64,000 bases of DNA from Paenibacillus borealis (lineage in GTDB: Bacteria; Bacillota; Bacilli; Paenibacillales; Paenibacillaceae). Made by a program: the position numbers and the translations under genes. The notes beneath the pieces are model-generated. The model had not been told where the DNA came from. It was given only the letters and a program-made list of their open reading frames with translations, and did no database searches. Below are positions 1 through 9,560 of the stretch, piece after piece (position 1 is the first letter of the stretch; each line of letters begins with the position of its first letter). Where the stretch lies: positions 4,960,001 through 5,024,000 of the forward strand of contig NZ_CP009285.1 of assembly GCF_000758665.1 (NCBI RefSeq). Direction: 5' to 3'.

Positions 1-144
1 ACTGACAACATGCCAGGCCGTACCATTCTGGGCAGCATATACGACCAGCAGAACCAGCGCAGCAATACTTAATACTGCACCAATCCCGTGTGTAATCGCG
101 TTCGCAACCTCTTCCTTGCGGCTGTAAGTGTGAGTATTAGCCAT
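1..144 (-). CDS. hemolysin III family membrane protein, N-terminal part (cut by window edge)
   Basis: Only the first 48 codons are present; the frame runs off the left edge. The ATG follows a GGAAGGAA ribosome site on the minus strand. The start of the protein has the EEVANAITHG stretch typical of the hemolysin III / TrhA (PAQR-type) family of seven-helix membrane proteins, followed by the first hydrophobic helix (SIAALVLLVVYA). Family members are often annotated as hemolysins, but their role in Firmicutes is poorly defined. A TATAAT-like box lies about 35 bases upstream. Family assignment rests on the N-terminus alone. Confidence 0.75.
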   Translation of the reverse strand, partial: MANTHTYSRKEEVANAITHGIGAVLSIAALVLLVVYAAQNGTAWHVVS

Positions 145-237
145 CCCACTATTCCTTCCGTTTGCGGTTTCCTTCTATTATAGCTCTTTCCCTGGGGTCC
201 TTCCAGCTTACGGCAGCCGCAAGGAATACTTCTCCGG

Positions 238-1755
238 TTACAGCTTGTACAGGTCAGTGTACTTTGCTTCCAGATAATCAGCCAGATAATCCGGATTCAG
301 CGGTTCCCCTGTTACCTGCTCGATAATCTGCGATGGTGTCAGGCTCTGACCGTAGCGGTAGATTTTGTCCGTGAGCCATTCCTTGATAGGCAGCAGGTTA
401 CCGGCGGCAATCAGCTCTTCGAACTCCGGCAGCTCCTTGCGCAGCGTATTCAGCATCTGGGCAGCGTACATGTTGCCAAGCGAATAAGAAGCGAAATATC
501 CGAAGTCTCCTCCCGACCAGTGAACATCCTGCAGCACGCCAAGCGCATCCGTAGGAGGGGTTATGCCGAGATATTCCTGATACTTCGCGTTCCATGTCTT
601 CGGCAGATCCTTCACTTCAAGCCCTTCGTTGAAAATAAGCTTCTCGATTTCGTAGCGTACAATAATATGCAGGTTGTAAGTCAGCTCATCGGCTTCGATG
701 CGGATGAAGGAATTGCCTACACTGTTGATAGCGCGGTAGAAATCCTCCATTTCCACATTTGCAAGCTGTTCCGGGAAATGCTGCTGCAGGTCGCCGTAGT
801 AACGCTGCCAGAAGGCCCGGCTGCGGCCGATCATATTCTCCCATAGTCTGGACTGGGATTCATGAATCCCCATGGATGCGCCTTGAGCCAGCGGTGTGCC
901 GATAAGCTCTTCACCGAAATTCTGCTCGTACAGGGCATGTCCGCCCTCATGCAGGGAGCTGAAGATCGAGCTGGTCACATTATCCAGCAGATAGTTTGTT
1001 GTAATCCGCACATCGCCGGGATTCAGGCCTGTAGCGAACGGATGCACACTTTCATCCAGACGTCCAGCCTCAAAGTCGTAGCCCATCTGCTCAAGCAGGA
1101 AGAGGCCGAACTTCTCCTGCTGCTCTTTGGGGAAGATCTGGCTCAGGAATTCCGTATCCGGCTTGTTCGGTGACGCGCTGATCGCTTCGGCAAGAGGAAC
1201 AAGACGGCTGCGCAGACGGCTGAAGATGTCGTCCACTTTGGCCACCGTCAGATCCGGCTCATACATATCCAGCAGCGTGTCATAACGGGAGCCTTCTACG
1301 CCCCAATAATCGATGAACTCCTGTTTGAACTCGACAATCTTGGTCAGGTAAGGCTCGAAGGAGGCAAAATCGTTGTTATCCTTGGCCTCTTCCCAGATGG
1401 TCTGCGCATGGGCGGCCAGAACAGAGTACTCCTCAAATCTTTTGGAAGGAATGCTCTTGCTGCGGATGTACTCCTTGCGGGTGTCATTTACGATCTTGTT
1501 CTCATTATCGCTTAACTGGCTCATCACTTCCGGACGGCTGAAGTATTCGGTAAAAGCACCAATCTCCTCCGATACCTGCAGCTTGAACGCTTCTGCACTC
1601 AGCATGCCGAGCGTGGCTGAACGCATCTCCACACCTTTACGCGGTGCACCTGTACGCAAGTCCCAGCCCAGGAGCCCAATGGCTTCATAATAGCCTCTGA
1701 TTTTGAATAATAGCTCTTTAAATTTGTCCCACTCTTCTTTGACCAATTGTTCCAT
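238..1755 (-). CDS. M32 family metallocarboxypeptidase (carboxypeptidase Taq type)
   Basis: A zinc-dependent carboxypeptidase that removes C-terminal amino acids from peptides in the cytoplasm. The HEGGH zinc motif sits in the family context SLHEGGHALYEQ, and the downstream blocks GIHESQSRLWEN and IRIEADELTYNLH are hallmark M32 segments. About 505 residues is the normal family length. A longer frame with GTG at 1788 exists, but that GTG lies inside the AAGAGGAG ribosome site. The ATG at 1755, preceded by AGGCAGG, is the more believable start. No signal peptide. Single gene; the product class is clear, the physiological substrate is not. Confidence 0.93.
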   Translation of the reverse strand: MEQLVKEEWDKFKELLFKIRGYYEAIGLLGWDLRTGAPRKGVEMRSATLGMLSAEAFKLQVSEEIGAFTEYFSRPEVMSQLSDNENKIVNDTRKEYIRSKSIPSKRFEEYSVLAAHAQTIWEEAKDNNDFASFEPYLTKIVEFKQEFIDYWGVEGSRYDTLLDMYEPDLTVAKVDDIFSRLRSRLVPLAEAISASPNKPDTEFLSQIFPKEQQEKFGLFLLEQMGYDFEAGRLDESVHPFATGLNPGDVRITTNYLLDNVTSSIFSSLHEGGHALYEQNFGEELIGTPLAQGASMGIHESQSRLWENMIGRSRAFWQRYYGDLQQHFPEQLANVEMEDFYRAINSVGNSFIRIEADELTYNLHIIVRYEIEKLIFNEGLEVKDLPKTWNAKYQEYLGITPPTDALGVLQDVHWSGGDFGYFASYSLGNMYAAQMLNTLRKELPEFEELIAAGNLLPIKEWLTDKIYRYGQSLTPSQIIEQVTGEPLNPDYLADYLEAKYTDLYKL

Positions 1756-1845
1756 TGGATGAGCACCTGCCTTGTCTAATTTATCCACTCCTCTTGATGA
1801 TACTTTTATTAAACTTTATAATCAAATATCGCCTGCACCAGCACT

Positions 1846-2295
1846 TCAAAATCTCAGATAATTCATACAGGTAATCAATATATGGGTCAGCCCAAAAATT
1901 GTACACGGAACGAGAAGCACATAGTTCTTCATCCAAAGCCCTGTTAAGAAGAAATATAAAGGCGGCATGAAAGCAATCCCCAGAATGAGTAACCACGGAG
2001 CTACAAGCCCGTTATAATAAAAAATCCAGGATATGTAATAAGCGGCTAAGGACAGCCCTGCTAATCTGAGATAAATGCTGCTGTTAGTTCCATCTCTTTT
2101 ATTGATCAGAACAACCATCAGAATAACGGTTACCACTCCGAACAAGCCCTCGATAATATTCAGTACAGGATAGGCAGAGCTATTTCTTGTAAGCACATTG
2201 TTTGCCGGAGGCACCAGCATCCAGATTAAATTCGGAAGCAGCTGTAATGCGTATAACAATACACCCCTAAACGAAAATTGAAATCTGCAACTCAT
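1846..2295 (-). CDS. small multi-pass membrane protein of unknown function
   Basis: A 149-residue protein with about five hydrophobic segments (for example GVVTVILMVVLI and YFFLTGLWMKNYVLLVPC) and short polar loops. It is preceded by a strong GGAGGGG ribosome site seven bases before ATG, so it is probably expressed. I recognise no named family; it resembles the many small orphan membrane proteins of Bacillales. It lies between the M32 peptidase and a carbonic anhydrase on the other strand, with no operon partner. Confidence 0.7.
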   Translation of the reverse strand: MSCRFQFSFRGVLLYALQLLPNLIWMLVPPANNVLTRNSSAYPVLNIIEGLFGVVTVILMVVLINKRDGTNSSIYLRLAGLSLAAYYISWIFYYNGLVAPWLLILGIAFMPPLYFFLTGLWMKNYVLLVPCTIFGLTHILITCMNYLRF

Positions 2296-2588
2296 AAAGT
2301 CCCCTCCAAATATTTTAATGGATACAATATACAGCAGGTTGAATTAAACCTAATCGGTCTCCGGACGGGTTATTCAAAGCAGGTTCAGAATTCTAAATTG
2401 ACGGCCGTTTATTAAAATACGTATAATCAATTTCAGAAGATACTTCTTCAAATTTGAAATACCCGCATTCATCAATCGGGATCCGGGCAGTAATATTCGT
2501 ATTATGAAGAACTTTAAGTTTGCCGCAAGACGCTGTAGAATGAATTACAACTAAAAAACCACCAAACCTTAGAGGAGGCAGCACGCTC

Positions 2589-3167
2589 ATGAGTCAGGTC
2601 ACAGAAATACTGAAATTTAACAAGCATTTTGTTGAGGAAAAAGAATACGAAGCCTATCTGACCAGCCGCTTTCCGGATAAAAAAATGCTGATCATCACCT
2701 GCATGGATACCCGGTTGGTTGAGCTTCTGCCCAAAGCGATGAATTTCAAGAACGGCGATGTCAAAATCATTAAAAATGCCGGGGCCGTCATCTCCCAGCC
2801 GTTCGGTAGCGTAATGCGCAGCGTCATGGTTGCGCTGTATGAGCTGGATGCGGATGAAGTTATCGTCGTCGGGCATTATGAATGCGGCATGGCCTCCCTG
2901 AATGCGGACCGGATGATCAATTCCATCAAGGAACGCGGTGTCTCTGAGCAGGTGCTCGACACTTTGGAGAATTCGGGAATTAAGCTGACCAAATGGCTGC
3001 GCGGGTTTGACAATGTGGAGGAAGGGGTAATTCAGACTGTGGAGCTGATCAAGCGCCATCCCTTACTCCCCCCAAACGTACCTATTCACGGCATGATCAT
3101 CGATCCGGCAACCGGAGCGCTTGAGCTTGTCTCGGATGGATACGCGGAGCATAAGGCAACTCTCTGA
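2589..3167 (+). CDS. beta-class carbonic anhydrase
   Basis: Interconverts carbon dioxide and bicarbonate in the cytoplasm. The zinc ligands of the beta class are visible: Cys in CMDTR (about residue 37), with the Asp/Arg dyad, and the HYEC pair (about residues 97-100). The KNAGAVIS and GSVMRSV blocks are those of the compact YtiB-like Firmicute subgroup, and the length of 192 residues fits. An AGAGGAGG ribosome site lies upstream and a perfect-stem terminator follows, so it is a single-gene unit. The upstream segment 2393-2588 has a short minus-strand frame that I do not trust. Confidence 0.93.
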   Translation: MSQVTEILKFNKHFVEEKEYEAYLTSRFPDKKMLIITCMDTRLVELLPKAMNFKNGDVKIIKNAGAVISQPFGSVMRSVMVALYELDADEVIVVGHYECGMASLNADRMINSIKERGVSEQVLDTLENSGIKLTKWLRGFDNVEEGVIQTVELIKRHPLLPPNVPIHGMIIDPATGALELVSDGYAEHKATL

Positions 3168-3178
3168 AACTGCTGTTT

Positions 3179-3208
3179 GCGTGGATCCCGGATCCACGCA
3201 CTTTTTTT
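3179..3208 (+). terminator. intrinsic terminator of the carbonic anhydrase gene
   Basis: A perfect inverted repeat (GCGTGGATCC and GGATCCACGC) is followed by a run of seven T, 12 bases after the stop codon. Confidence 0.9.
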
Positions 3209-3414
3209 GCCCGCAGGAATCTTGAAGCCAGTTAACATTTCTATTTGTGATTATTAAAAATTGAAACCTCCCGATGGTAACCTGCGTATTACCGGGCAGA
3301 CACACAGAAACTACTGTGAACAAGACGGATGCTAATTCTTCAAAGGCTGGTTTTGTCCGCTGCAGATTCTGGAATGTCTGTATTTACCAAACTTCCGGGA
3401 GGTTCTCGTACTAA

Positions 3415-3849
3415 ATGAAATCAATGAAACGTGTAATGATGATCGTCATGGCCTTCACCCTGTTCTTTGCCGTAACAGTTCCTGACTTTGCAGATGCACG
3501 CCGTGGCGGCGGCTTCAAATCAGGTAGCCGGGGCTTCACCACTACTCCGAAGAAATCAACAACAAATAATGTGAAACAAAGTGATAGCACCAAAGGTACT
3601 ACAGCCGGAAGCACAACGAATGCAAACCGCGGATTCTTCAGCGGAGGCAGTCTGATGAAAGGCCTGATGATCGGCGGTATCGCCGGCTTCCTCTTCGGCG
3701 GAATGTTCTCCGGCATGGGCGCTTTCGGCAATATTATCGGCCTCTTTATTAATATGCTGGCCATTTATCTTGTCGTTATGATGATCATGACCTTCTTCCG
3801 CCGCAGACAGGAACGCCGCAGAATGCAGGAAAGAGACGGACGTTACTAA
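3415..3849 (+). CDS. secreted or membrane-anchored Gly-rich small protein
   Basis: Residues 1-28 form a signal-like sequence ending ADA, followed by an RRGGGFKSGSRG segment, a Thr/Ser/Lys-rich linker, a glycine-rich hydrophobic stretch (GLMIGGIAGFLFGGMF), a second helix (LAIYLVVMMIMTFF) and a basic tail (RRRQERRRMQERD). This arrangement resembles the N-terminal half of bacterial Tim44-like proteins, but the Tim44 domain itself is absent, so I leave the function open. The stop codon overlaps the start of the next gene (TAATG), so the two are translationally coupled. Confidence 0.75.
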   Translation: MKSMKRVMMIVMAFTLFFAVTVPDFADARRGGGFKSGSRGFTTTPKKSTTNNVKQSDSTKGTTAGSTTNANRGFFSGGSLMKGLMIGGIAGFLFGGMFSGMGAFGNIIGLFINMLAIYLVVMMIMTFFRRRQERRRMQERDGRY

Positions 3850-4136
3850 TGAGTGTTACCGTACTCAGTATGGACGAGATTATCAATGCAATCTGCCTGC
3901 ATATGGCTGAACGCAAAGCTGTACGGGTGGAGGAAGTCCGGGTGGAACTTAGCTGGGACGAAGACACCGGCTATACCGCAGAGGTCTGGGTCCAGGGCCG
4001 CAGCCAGTTCCTGGTCGAATCCAATTTGATTGAATCGATTCTGCGTTATCTGCACAGCGAATACGGCATCCGAGCTTACCGTGAAAATGTACGCCTTGAG
4101 CTGGATGAAGAAATCACTGCTGTTGTCACTATGTAA
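3849..4136 (+). CDS. YxcD-like protein (DUF2653 type)
   Basis: A 95-residue acidic cytoplasmic protein. The pattern (DEIINAICLHMAERK, then VRVELSWDEDTGYTAEVWVQGR, then IESILRYLHSEYG) matches what I know of the YxcD family of Bacillales, whose role is not established. It overlaps the preceding membrane-protein gene by one base, so both come from one transcript. A terminator follows directly. The pairing suggests that the two proteins act together, which is inference. Confidence 0.8.
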   Translation: MSVTVLSMDEIINAICLHMAERKAVRVEEVRVELSWDEDTGYTAEVWVQGRSQFLVESNLIESILRYLHSEYGIRAYRENVRLELDEEITAVVTM

Positions 4137-4146
4137 AATTAATACA

Positions 4147-4180
4147 CCGTCCGCTGATCCATTCAGCGGGCGGTTTTTTT
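4147..4180 (+). terminator. intrinsic terminator of the YxcD unit
   Basis: The stem CCGTCCGCTGA / TCAGCGGGCGG is followed by seven T, starting 11 bases after the yxcD-like stop codon. Confidence 0.9.
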
Positions 4181-4188
4181 GTGCTTGT

Positions 4189-4213
4189 GGGTTGGGGTTG
4201 GGGTTGGGGTTGG
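4189..4213 (+). repeat. GGGGTT tandem repeat, potential G-quadruplex
   Basis: Four tracts of three or four G separated by TT, then a final GG, lie just past the terminator. Four G-tracts with two-base loops satisfy the usual intramolecular G-quadruplex pattern. There is no gene from 4137 to 4613. Confidence 0.75.
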
Positions 4214-4216
4214 AGC

Positions 4217-4401
4217 TAAGTGGAAAAACAGCATCTATTACAGGAGAAGTCTTTATCATCGCCGGAATAGTTGGATAAACAACACTTAATGATCTGCAAA
4301 ATCGTAAATAACGGAATATGTGTTGAATTAAGTGCCTTATTTCCATCTACTGTCTGCAAAAAGCATGAAACGTGAGCAATAAGTGCTTTATATCCAACTA
4401 T
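4217..4401. repeat. intergenic repeat element: four 22-bp units
   Basis: Four 22-bp units start TAAGTG and end with a TCCAACTAT-like block. They lie at 4217-4238 (+), 4267-4288 (-), 4329-4350 (+) and 4380-4401 (+). Units 2 and 4 share both ends exactly (TAAGTG and TATCCAACTAT) on opposite strands and could form a large stem. No reading frame is convincing here. It looks like a REP-type intergenic element. Confidence 0.7.
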
Positions 4402-4613
4402 CTTCGCCTTTCATTTTTCTTTCAGGAACAACTGGTATATTATCTCAGAACATTTGCTTGCCGGAGAAGTCACAGCTTCTGAAGCGGGTTATGTAAGAAG
4501 CTTGACGGCATTGCAGAAGCTCACAAACTGAGAGTTTATAGCCCTGATGCAGCAGTGTACGAATACATACGTTCAGGCTTAGGCTCACATCATGTTTAGG
4601 AGGACCAGAGATC

Positions 4614-6281
4614 ATGTCGAGATTAACCAAATGCCTGTTCACAGGCACGCTGCTGTCTGCACTGCTCTTGTCAGGCTGCGGCAACCAGGCACAGGAAGGG
4701 ACTATTCCGGTAGCCAGTCCGGATAGTGCAGAGATTACAGAGACTAGTGCTGTCCAGAGCTTCACCGGAAAAATCAGCAGCATCAGCGGAAACGAAATTA
4801 CGCTCAATAAGGCTCAATCGGGCGGCACCCAGGAGTCCGGGATGGCTGAACCTGATTCGGCCGGGAAAGCTGCGGCGGATGGCGGGAACGGGGTCGCGGA
4901 TGGTGCGGCGGCGGATGATACTGGTAAGGAAGGTACGGTTGGTGAGAACGGGAATACCGGAGACACCGCAACGACTGGGAGTACCGGGGATGCTGCCGAC
5001 GGGAGCAGCACTGTGGGAAATTCTGAGGCAGCCGGGAGTACTGGCAGTTCTACTGGCGGAAGTGAGACTACTGAAAACACTTCAGAAGCTGGATCTACCG
5101 GCAGCAGTGGGGTTAGCGGGATTAATGCGGCAGAGGGAGTGGACGGTTCTTCAGCGGGCAATGGTACGGCAGGAAGCAACTCTAACAGCGGCTTCACTCC
5201 GCCCGCTCTCCAGTTTACTGACGAGACAGTGGTTATTACAGTTGACGAGAGTACGGAGTTTATAACCCAATCAGACACCGCAGAAACCGGCTCCTCTTCA
5301 GAAGCAGCTGCCGGTGCTTTGACTCTGGCAGATCTGCAGGCAGGCGACATCCTCACAGTTACGCTGATCGAAGGTACGCTAACTGCGGCCCGGATTGAGC
5401 TGCAGAGCGGACTTGTTGCCGGCGGGGGCGGGCTGACGGCGGCGCCGGAGGCCAGCGCCAGCCCTCTCCCGCTGCCCAGCCCGGGAGATGACGGTAAGCC
5501 GCAGCAGTCTCCGGGTGCCAAGCCGGACGGACAGGCTGCCCCGCCGCAGGACGGCAAGGCGGGCGAACGGCCCGCCGGAGGCCCAGACGGCGGGCCTGCA
5601 GGCGGAGCACCCGGGGGCGGCGCGCCTGCGGGTGCCGGAGGCGGAGCAGCGGACGGCGCTGCTCCGGGCAGTACCGGCGGCGCTCCCTCAGGCGCGTCGG
5701 GCAAGCCTGCGGCCAGCACTTCCACTGCGCCCGGCGCCAGCGCGGGCGCTAGCAGCAAGCCTGCCGCAAGCGCGAAGCCTGCGGCAACCCCTGCAGCGGG
5801 TGCGAAGCCCGCTGACGCAGATGGTGGTGGCAGCGGCGGGATGGCTCCCGGTGCTGCCATGAGCTTCGGCAAGATCAAGAGTATCAGCGGCAGCAAGATT
5901 ACTCTGTATACAGCCGAAGCGCCGTCCGCTGCTCCCCAGGATGGAGCAGCACCTGCGGGAGGCCCGCAAGGCGCGGTGCCTTCGGGCAGACCAAGCGCCG
6001 AGCCGGGAGCCGGAGACGGCGGCCAGGGCAGTGGCGGCCAAGGCGGCAGGCCGCAGGGACAGGGCGGCGGGCAGATGAGCTTCTCGGAAGAAACCACCGT
6101 TATAACGGTGGCATCGGATACGAAGCTTATTTCTATTACTTTTACAGATGGCAAGCGTACAGAGACTACGATCGCCTTGTCCACGCTCAAGGCAGGCGAT
6201 ATCATTCAGTACACGCTGAAATCAGGCACAGCTGAGGCCGAGAGCATCAGCCTCAGCAGCGGCGGACCCGGCGGTAAATAA
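4614..6281 (+). CDS. large low-complexity lipoprotein with two repeated beta modules
   Basis: The signal peptide ends in the lipobox LLSGC (Cys at about residue 22), so it should be lipid-anchored on the outer face of the membrane. Two similar modules are visible. The first begins FTGKISSISGNEITL and resumes at FTDETVVITVD and LADLQAGDILTVTL. The second begins FGKIKSISGSKITLY and resumes at FSEETTVITVASD and STLKAGDIIQYTL. Both resemble DUF5666-like OB-type beta domains. Long Gly/Ala/Ser/Pro tracts split them (about residues 65-195 and 270-400). Local G+C is much higher than in the neighbours. Single gene, AGGAGG site, terminator downstream. Function unknown; a cell-wall-spanning linker protein is likely. 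Confidence 0.85.
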   Translation: MSRLTKCLFTGTLLSALLLSGCGNQAQEGTIPVASPDSAEITETSAVQSFTGKISSISGNEITLNKAQSGGTQESGMAEPDSAGKAAADGGNGVADGAAADDTGKEGTVGENGNTGDTATTGSTGDAADGSSTVGNSEAAGSTGSSTGGSETTENTSEAGSTGSSGVSGINAAEGVDGSSAGNGTAGSNSNSGFTPPALQFTDETVVITVDESTEFITQSDTAETGSSSEAAAGALTLADLQAGDILTVTLIEGTLTAARIELQSGLVAGGGGLTAAPEASASPLPLPSPGDDGKPQQSPGAKPDGQAAPPQDGKAGERPAGGPDGGPAGGAPGGGAPAGAGGGAADGAAPGSTGGAPSGASGKPAASTSTAPGASAGASSKPAASAKPAATPAAGAKPADADGGGSGGMAPGAAMSFGKIKSISGSKITLYTAEAPSAAPQDGAAPAGGPQGAVPSGRPSAEPGAGDGGQGSGGQGGRPQGQGGGQMSFSEETTVITVASDTKLISITFTDGKRTETTIALSTLKAGDIIQYTLKSGTAEAESISLSSGGPGGK

Positions 6282-6348
6282 GAAGTACAGTACCCGGAAC
6301 TTGACCTGATTCCAAGCTGCGGGTTCTAGCGGCTCTCCACGCAATCAG

Positions 6349-6386
6349 AATAACCGGATCGGCAACAAGCTGATCCGGTTATTTTT
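6349..6386 (+). terminator. intrinsic terminator of the lipoprotein gene
   Basis: Perfect 12-bp arms (AATAACCGGATC / GATCCGGTTATT) with a short loop are followed by a T-rich run. Confidence 0.88.
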
Positions 6387-6516
6387 CATAAGCGTTATTC
6401 CCTCTACTCTACTCACAGCACCCGTTACAACGTTACAACAGTAGACTACACCTGTAATCCACATCAGCCACAGCAGTCACAACCGGGTCCGGCAAGCTCA
6501 CCAACCCGCTCCAGCC

Positions 6517-6870
6517 TCAGATTAAAGAAATAGCCAGCAGCTCGAACAACACCAGCGGCAGGATCACGTTATTGTTCACCGGACCAGGGTACGGATAACC
6601 CGGACCTGGATAAGGCTTGTAGTAAGGATTGTAGTAGCCGCGGCCCATTTCTGTAGTTATGGTCACGGTGAGGTACAGATGCTTACTGTCCATGCCGGCG
6701 ATGGTGCCTTCATGCATCTGTCCGTCGATGGTTTGCACCTTCACATTATGATTCAAATAAGGCTTACAGGACTGGTGCAGAGAATCGCGGACACCGTGCA
6801 GATGCTGGACTACCGCAGGGTCTGCCTGGTAGATAACCGCTGATTGCGGCCCACTATGATATGTCGACAT
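6517..6870 (-). CDS. small protein with Sm-like segment and Pro/Tyr/Gly-rich tail
   Basis: 117 residues with a GGAGGT ribosome site. The middle (NHNVKVQTIDGQMHEGTIAGMD, about residues 41-62, then HLYLTV) has the alternation of a small Sm/LSm-like beta barrel, as in proteins that bind RNA or spore-coat components. The next part is rich in Pro, Tyr and Gly (YYNPYYKPYPGPGYPYPGP). The last 15 residues are hydrophobic (NVILPLVLFELLAISLI), perhaps a membrane or coat anchor. The composition recalls spore-surface proteins, but that is inference. I know no symbol for it. Confidence 0.7.
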   Translation of the reverse strand: MSTYHSGPQSAVIYQADPAVVQHLHGVRDSLHQSCKPYLNHNVKVQTIDGQMHEGTIAGMDSKHLYLTVTITTEMGRGYYNPYYKPYPGPGYPYPGPVNNNVILPLVLFELLAISLI

Positions 6871-6998
6871 GAATGTTTGACCTCCGTATAAATGGATTTG
6901 CTACATTCTATGCACATGCCCAGCCCAGGGTGCCTAGCCCGCCTGTCGTCCCTCGCCTGCTTCTTGTAATCCCTTCGTTTTCTATACAAATGCATACT

Positions 6999-7035
6999 AA
7001 AAAGCCGCACACCGGAAATTCCATGTATACGGCTT
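6999..7035 (-). terminator. terminator of the degV-like gene
   Basis: On the minus strand the arms AAGCCG and CGGCTT are followed by a T run; it lies 39 bases after the DegV stop. Confidence 0.6.
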
Positions 7036-7073
7036 CGCTATTCACTTATCTCCATTAATTCTGTTTCAGCAGC

Positions 7074-7913
7074 CTAAAAAGCAACTCCGATTCCACCCTG
7101 CCCTGCATAAGTACCCATCACAGGACCCATGGTAGACAGCAGAATTTCTTTGAACGGATGCTTCTCCAGAATGCGCGCCTTAATTTCCAGCGCCAGCATC
7201 TCGCAATTGCTATGGACTATGGCGATTACCGCCTGTTCATAATCATGCTGCTTCTGATCAAGCTTGGCCAGCAGATGACTCAGTGCCTTAGGAAGTCCAC
7301 GGGTCTTCTCGACCACTTCAACGGTTCCCTCTTCGCTGATCTTCAGCAGCAGCTTGATGTTCAGCACAGAAGCTACGGCACCGGAGATCCGGCTCAGCCG
7401 TCCGCCTTTGATCACATTCTCCAGAGTATCCAGTGTGAAATAAGCGGTGGTTTCTTCAACCTTGTGCATCACTTTATCTTTCAATTCAGCCAGACTTGCT
7501 GCCGTCAGCGACCATTTCGCCGCCATAGCCACAATTAGGGTCAGTCCGCCCGAAAAAAGCTTGGAATCTATAATTTCAATCGCATTCGGATGTCCTTCTT
7601 CCTCGTACATCTCCTTGGCGATCATTGCGGTCTGATAAGTACTGCTGATATTGGAGGACATGCAGATGACCATAATGTCAGTGCCTGCTTCCACTTGTTT
7701 GAAATTGTCCAGGAATACCTGCGGGCTTGGGCTTGCCGTTGTCGGCAGTTCCTTCGCTTCATGCATTCTCGCATAAAAAGTCTTCGCGTCCGTATCATAG
7801 GGCATTAGTTCATGACCGAAATGAACCGGCAAATGGACAATGGAAATGTCATACTGCTCAACGTATTCTGGGGGTAAATCGGAACCGCTATCCGTTATAA
7901 TCTTGATGGGCAT
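7074..7913 (-). CDS. DegV family fatty-acid-binding protein
   Basis: 279 residues. The family landmarks are in place: ITDSGSDLPPEY at the N-terminus, TASPSPQVFLDNF, the CMSSNISSTYQTA block that contacts the lipid head group, and IIDSKLFSGG. DegV/FakB-type proteins bind fatty acids and present them to the FakA kinase, although the paralogue role cannot be told from the sequence. The start has an AAAGGAGAG site. No operon partner; a terminator follows. Confidence 0.92.
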   Translation of the reverse strand: MPIKIITDSGSDLPPEYVEQYDISIVHLPVHFGHELMPYDTDAKTFYARMHEAKELPTTASPSPQVFLDNFKQVEAGTDIMVICMSSNISSTYQTAMIAKEMYEEEGHPNAIEIIDSKLFSGGLTLIVAMAAKWSLTAASLAELKDKVMHKVEETTAYFTLDTLENVIKGGRLSRISGAVASVLNIKLLLKISEEGTVEVVEKTRGLPKALSHLLAKLDQKQHDYEQAVIAIVHSNCEMLALEIKARILEKHPFKEILLSTMGPVMGTYAGQGGIGVAF

Positions 7914-8153
7914 CAGAGTGCTCTCCTTTCAATTCTATACTAGTATAGTCACCTTTTTTGTAAATCAATAGTACAATTTATAACTTGTCAAAAGCGTTTT
8001 TTTGTGCTTAGTGTTTATTTTCACAGCTCAAGAGACAAATCTGCAAGAGGGATTGTTACCATCTGCGACCCAAAACAGCTGCATGAGGTTCTTTCTTAAC
8101 TTCCCGTCTTGTGATATGGTTTATGAATAAGTGAATAGAAATGGAGTGTAACG

Positions 8154-8384
8154 ATGAGCAAGAACAGAGTGTGGAACAGAGGCAAACATAATGGTGCCGG
8201 CCTGTCCAAAAAGAACCCCGCTAACGCAGAATCCGAAGGTACAGCAGAGACGGCTGCGGCAGAGAACATCAGCGCCGAGGAAACTCTGAATCCGCGGATT
8301 GATACAGTGAAACCGATGAACCGCAGCAATTGGGTATCCAGACCCGTCCGCGTGAAACCGCAGAACCCCGAGCGCAATAAGTAG
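8154..8384 (+). CDS. short hydrophilic protein of unknown function
   Basis: A 76-residue, highly charged protein with a basic start (MSKNRVWNRGKHNG), an Ala/Glu-rich middle and a basic end (RPVRVKPQNPERNK). No hydrophobic core is visible, so it may be disordered. A GGAGTG ribosome site and a strong terminator on either side of the frame support a real gene. I do not recognise the family. Confidence 0.6.
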   Translation: MSKNRVWNRGKHNGAGLSKKNPANAESEGTAETAAAENISAEETLNPRIDTVKPMNRSNWVSRPVRVKPQNPERNK

Positions 8385-8426
8385 CTTCACCTTTATATGA
8401 AGGAGCAACCGAATATTTCCGCATCC

Positions 8427-8468
8427 AAAAAAGAGGAGCCGCATTCATTTCGCGGCTCCTCTTTTTTA
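8427..8468. terminator. bidirectional terminator
   Basis: Arms AAAAAAGAGGAGCCGC and GCGGCTCCTCTTTTTT are perfectly complementary and give T runs on both strands. It serves the small + gene and the - strand aldo/keto reductase. Confidence 0.92.
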
Positions 8469-8491
8469 TAATAAACCCAAGAGTGCAAGTG

Positions 8492-9475
<984 letters not shown>

Positions 9476-9560
9476 TTTCTGCCTCCGCCTCCCGATTGAT
9501 ATTGAAATCTTATCTTCCCAGATCATACCACAGTCAAATTTGAATATCATATCCGGCGCT

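Noticed and set aside
2393..2590. 65-codon minus-strand frame before the carbonic anhydrase gene
   Set aside because: No start with a ribosome site, and its 5' end covers the ribosome site of the + strand gene. It could be a fragment but is not supported.
4814..6205. 463-codon minus-strand frame opposite the lipoprotein
   Set aside because: Shadow of the G+C-rich Gly/Ala/Pro coding sequence; proline-rich nonsense, with no ribosome site.
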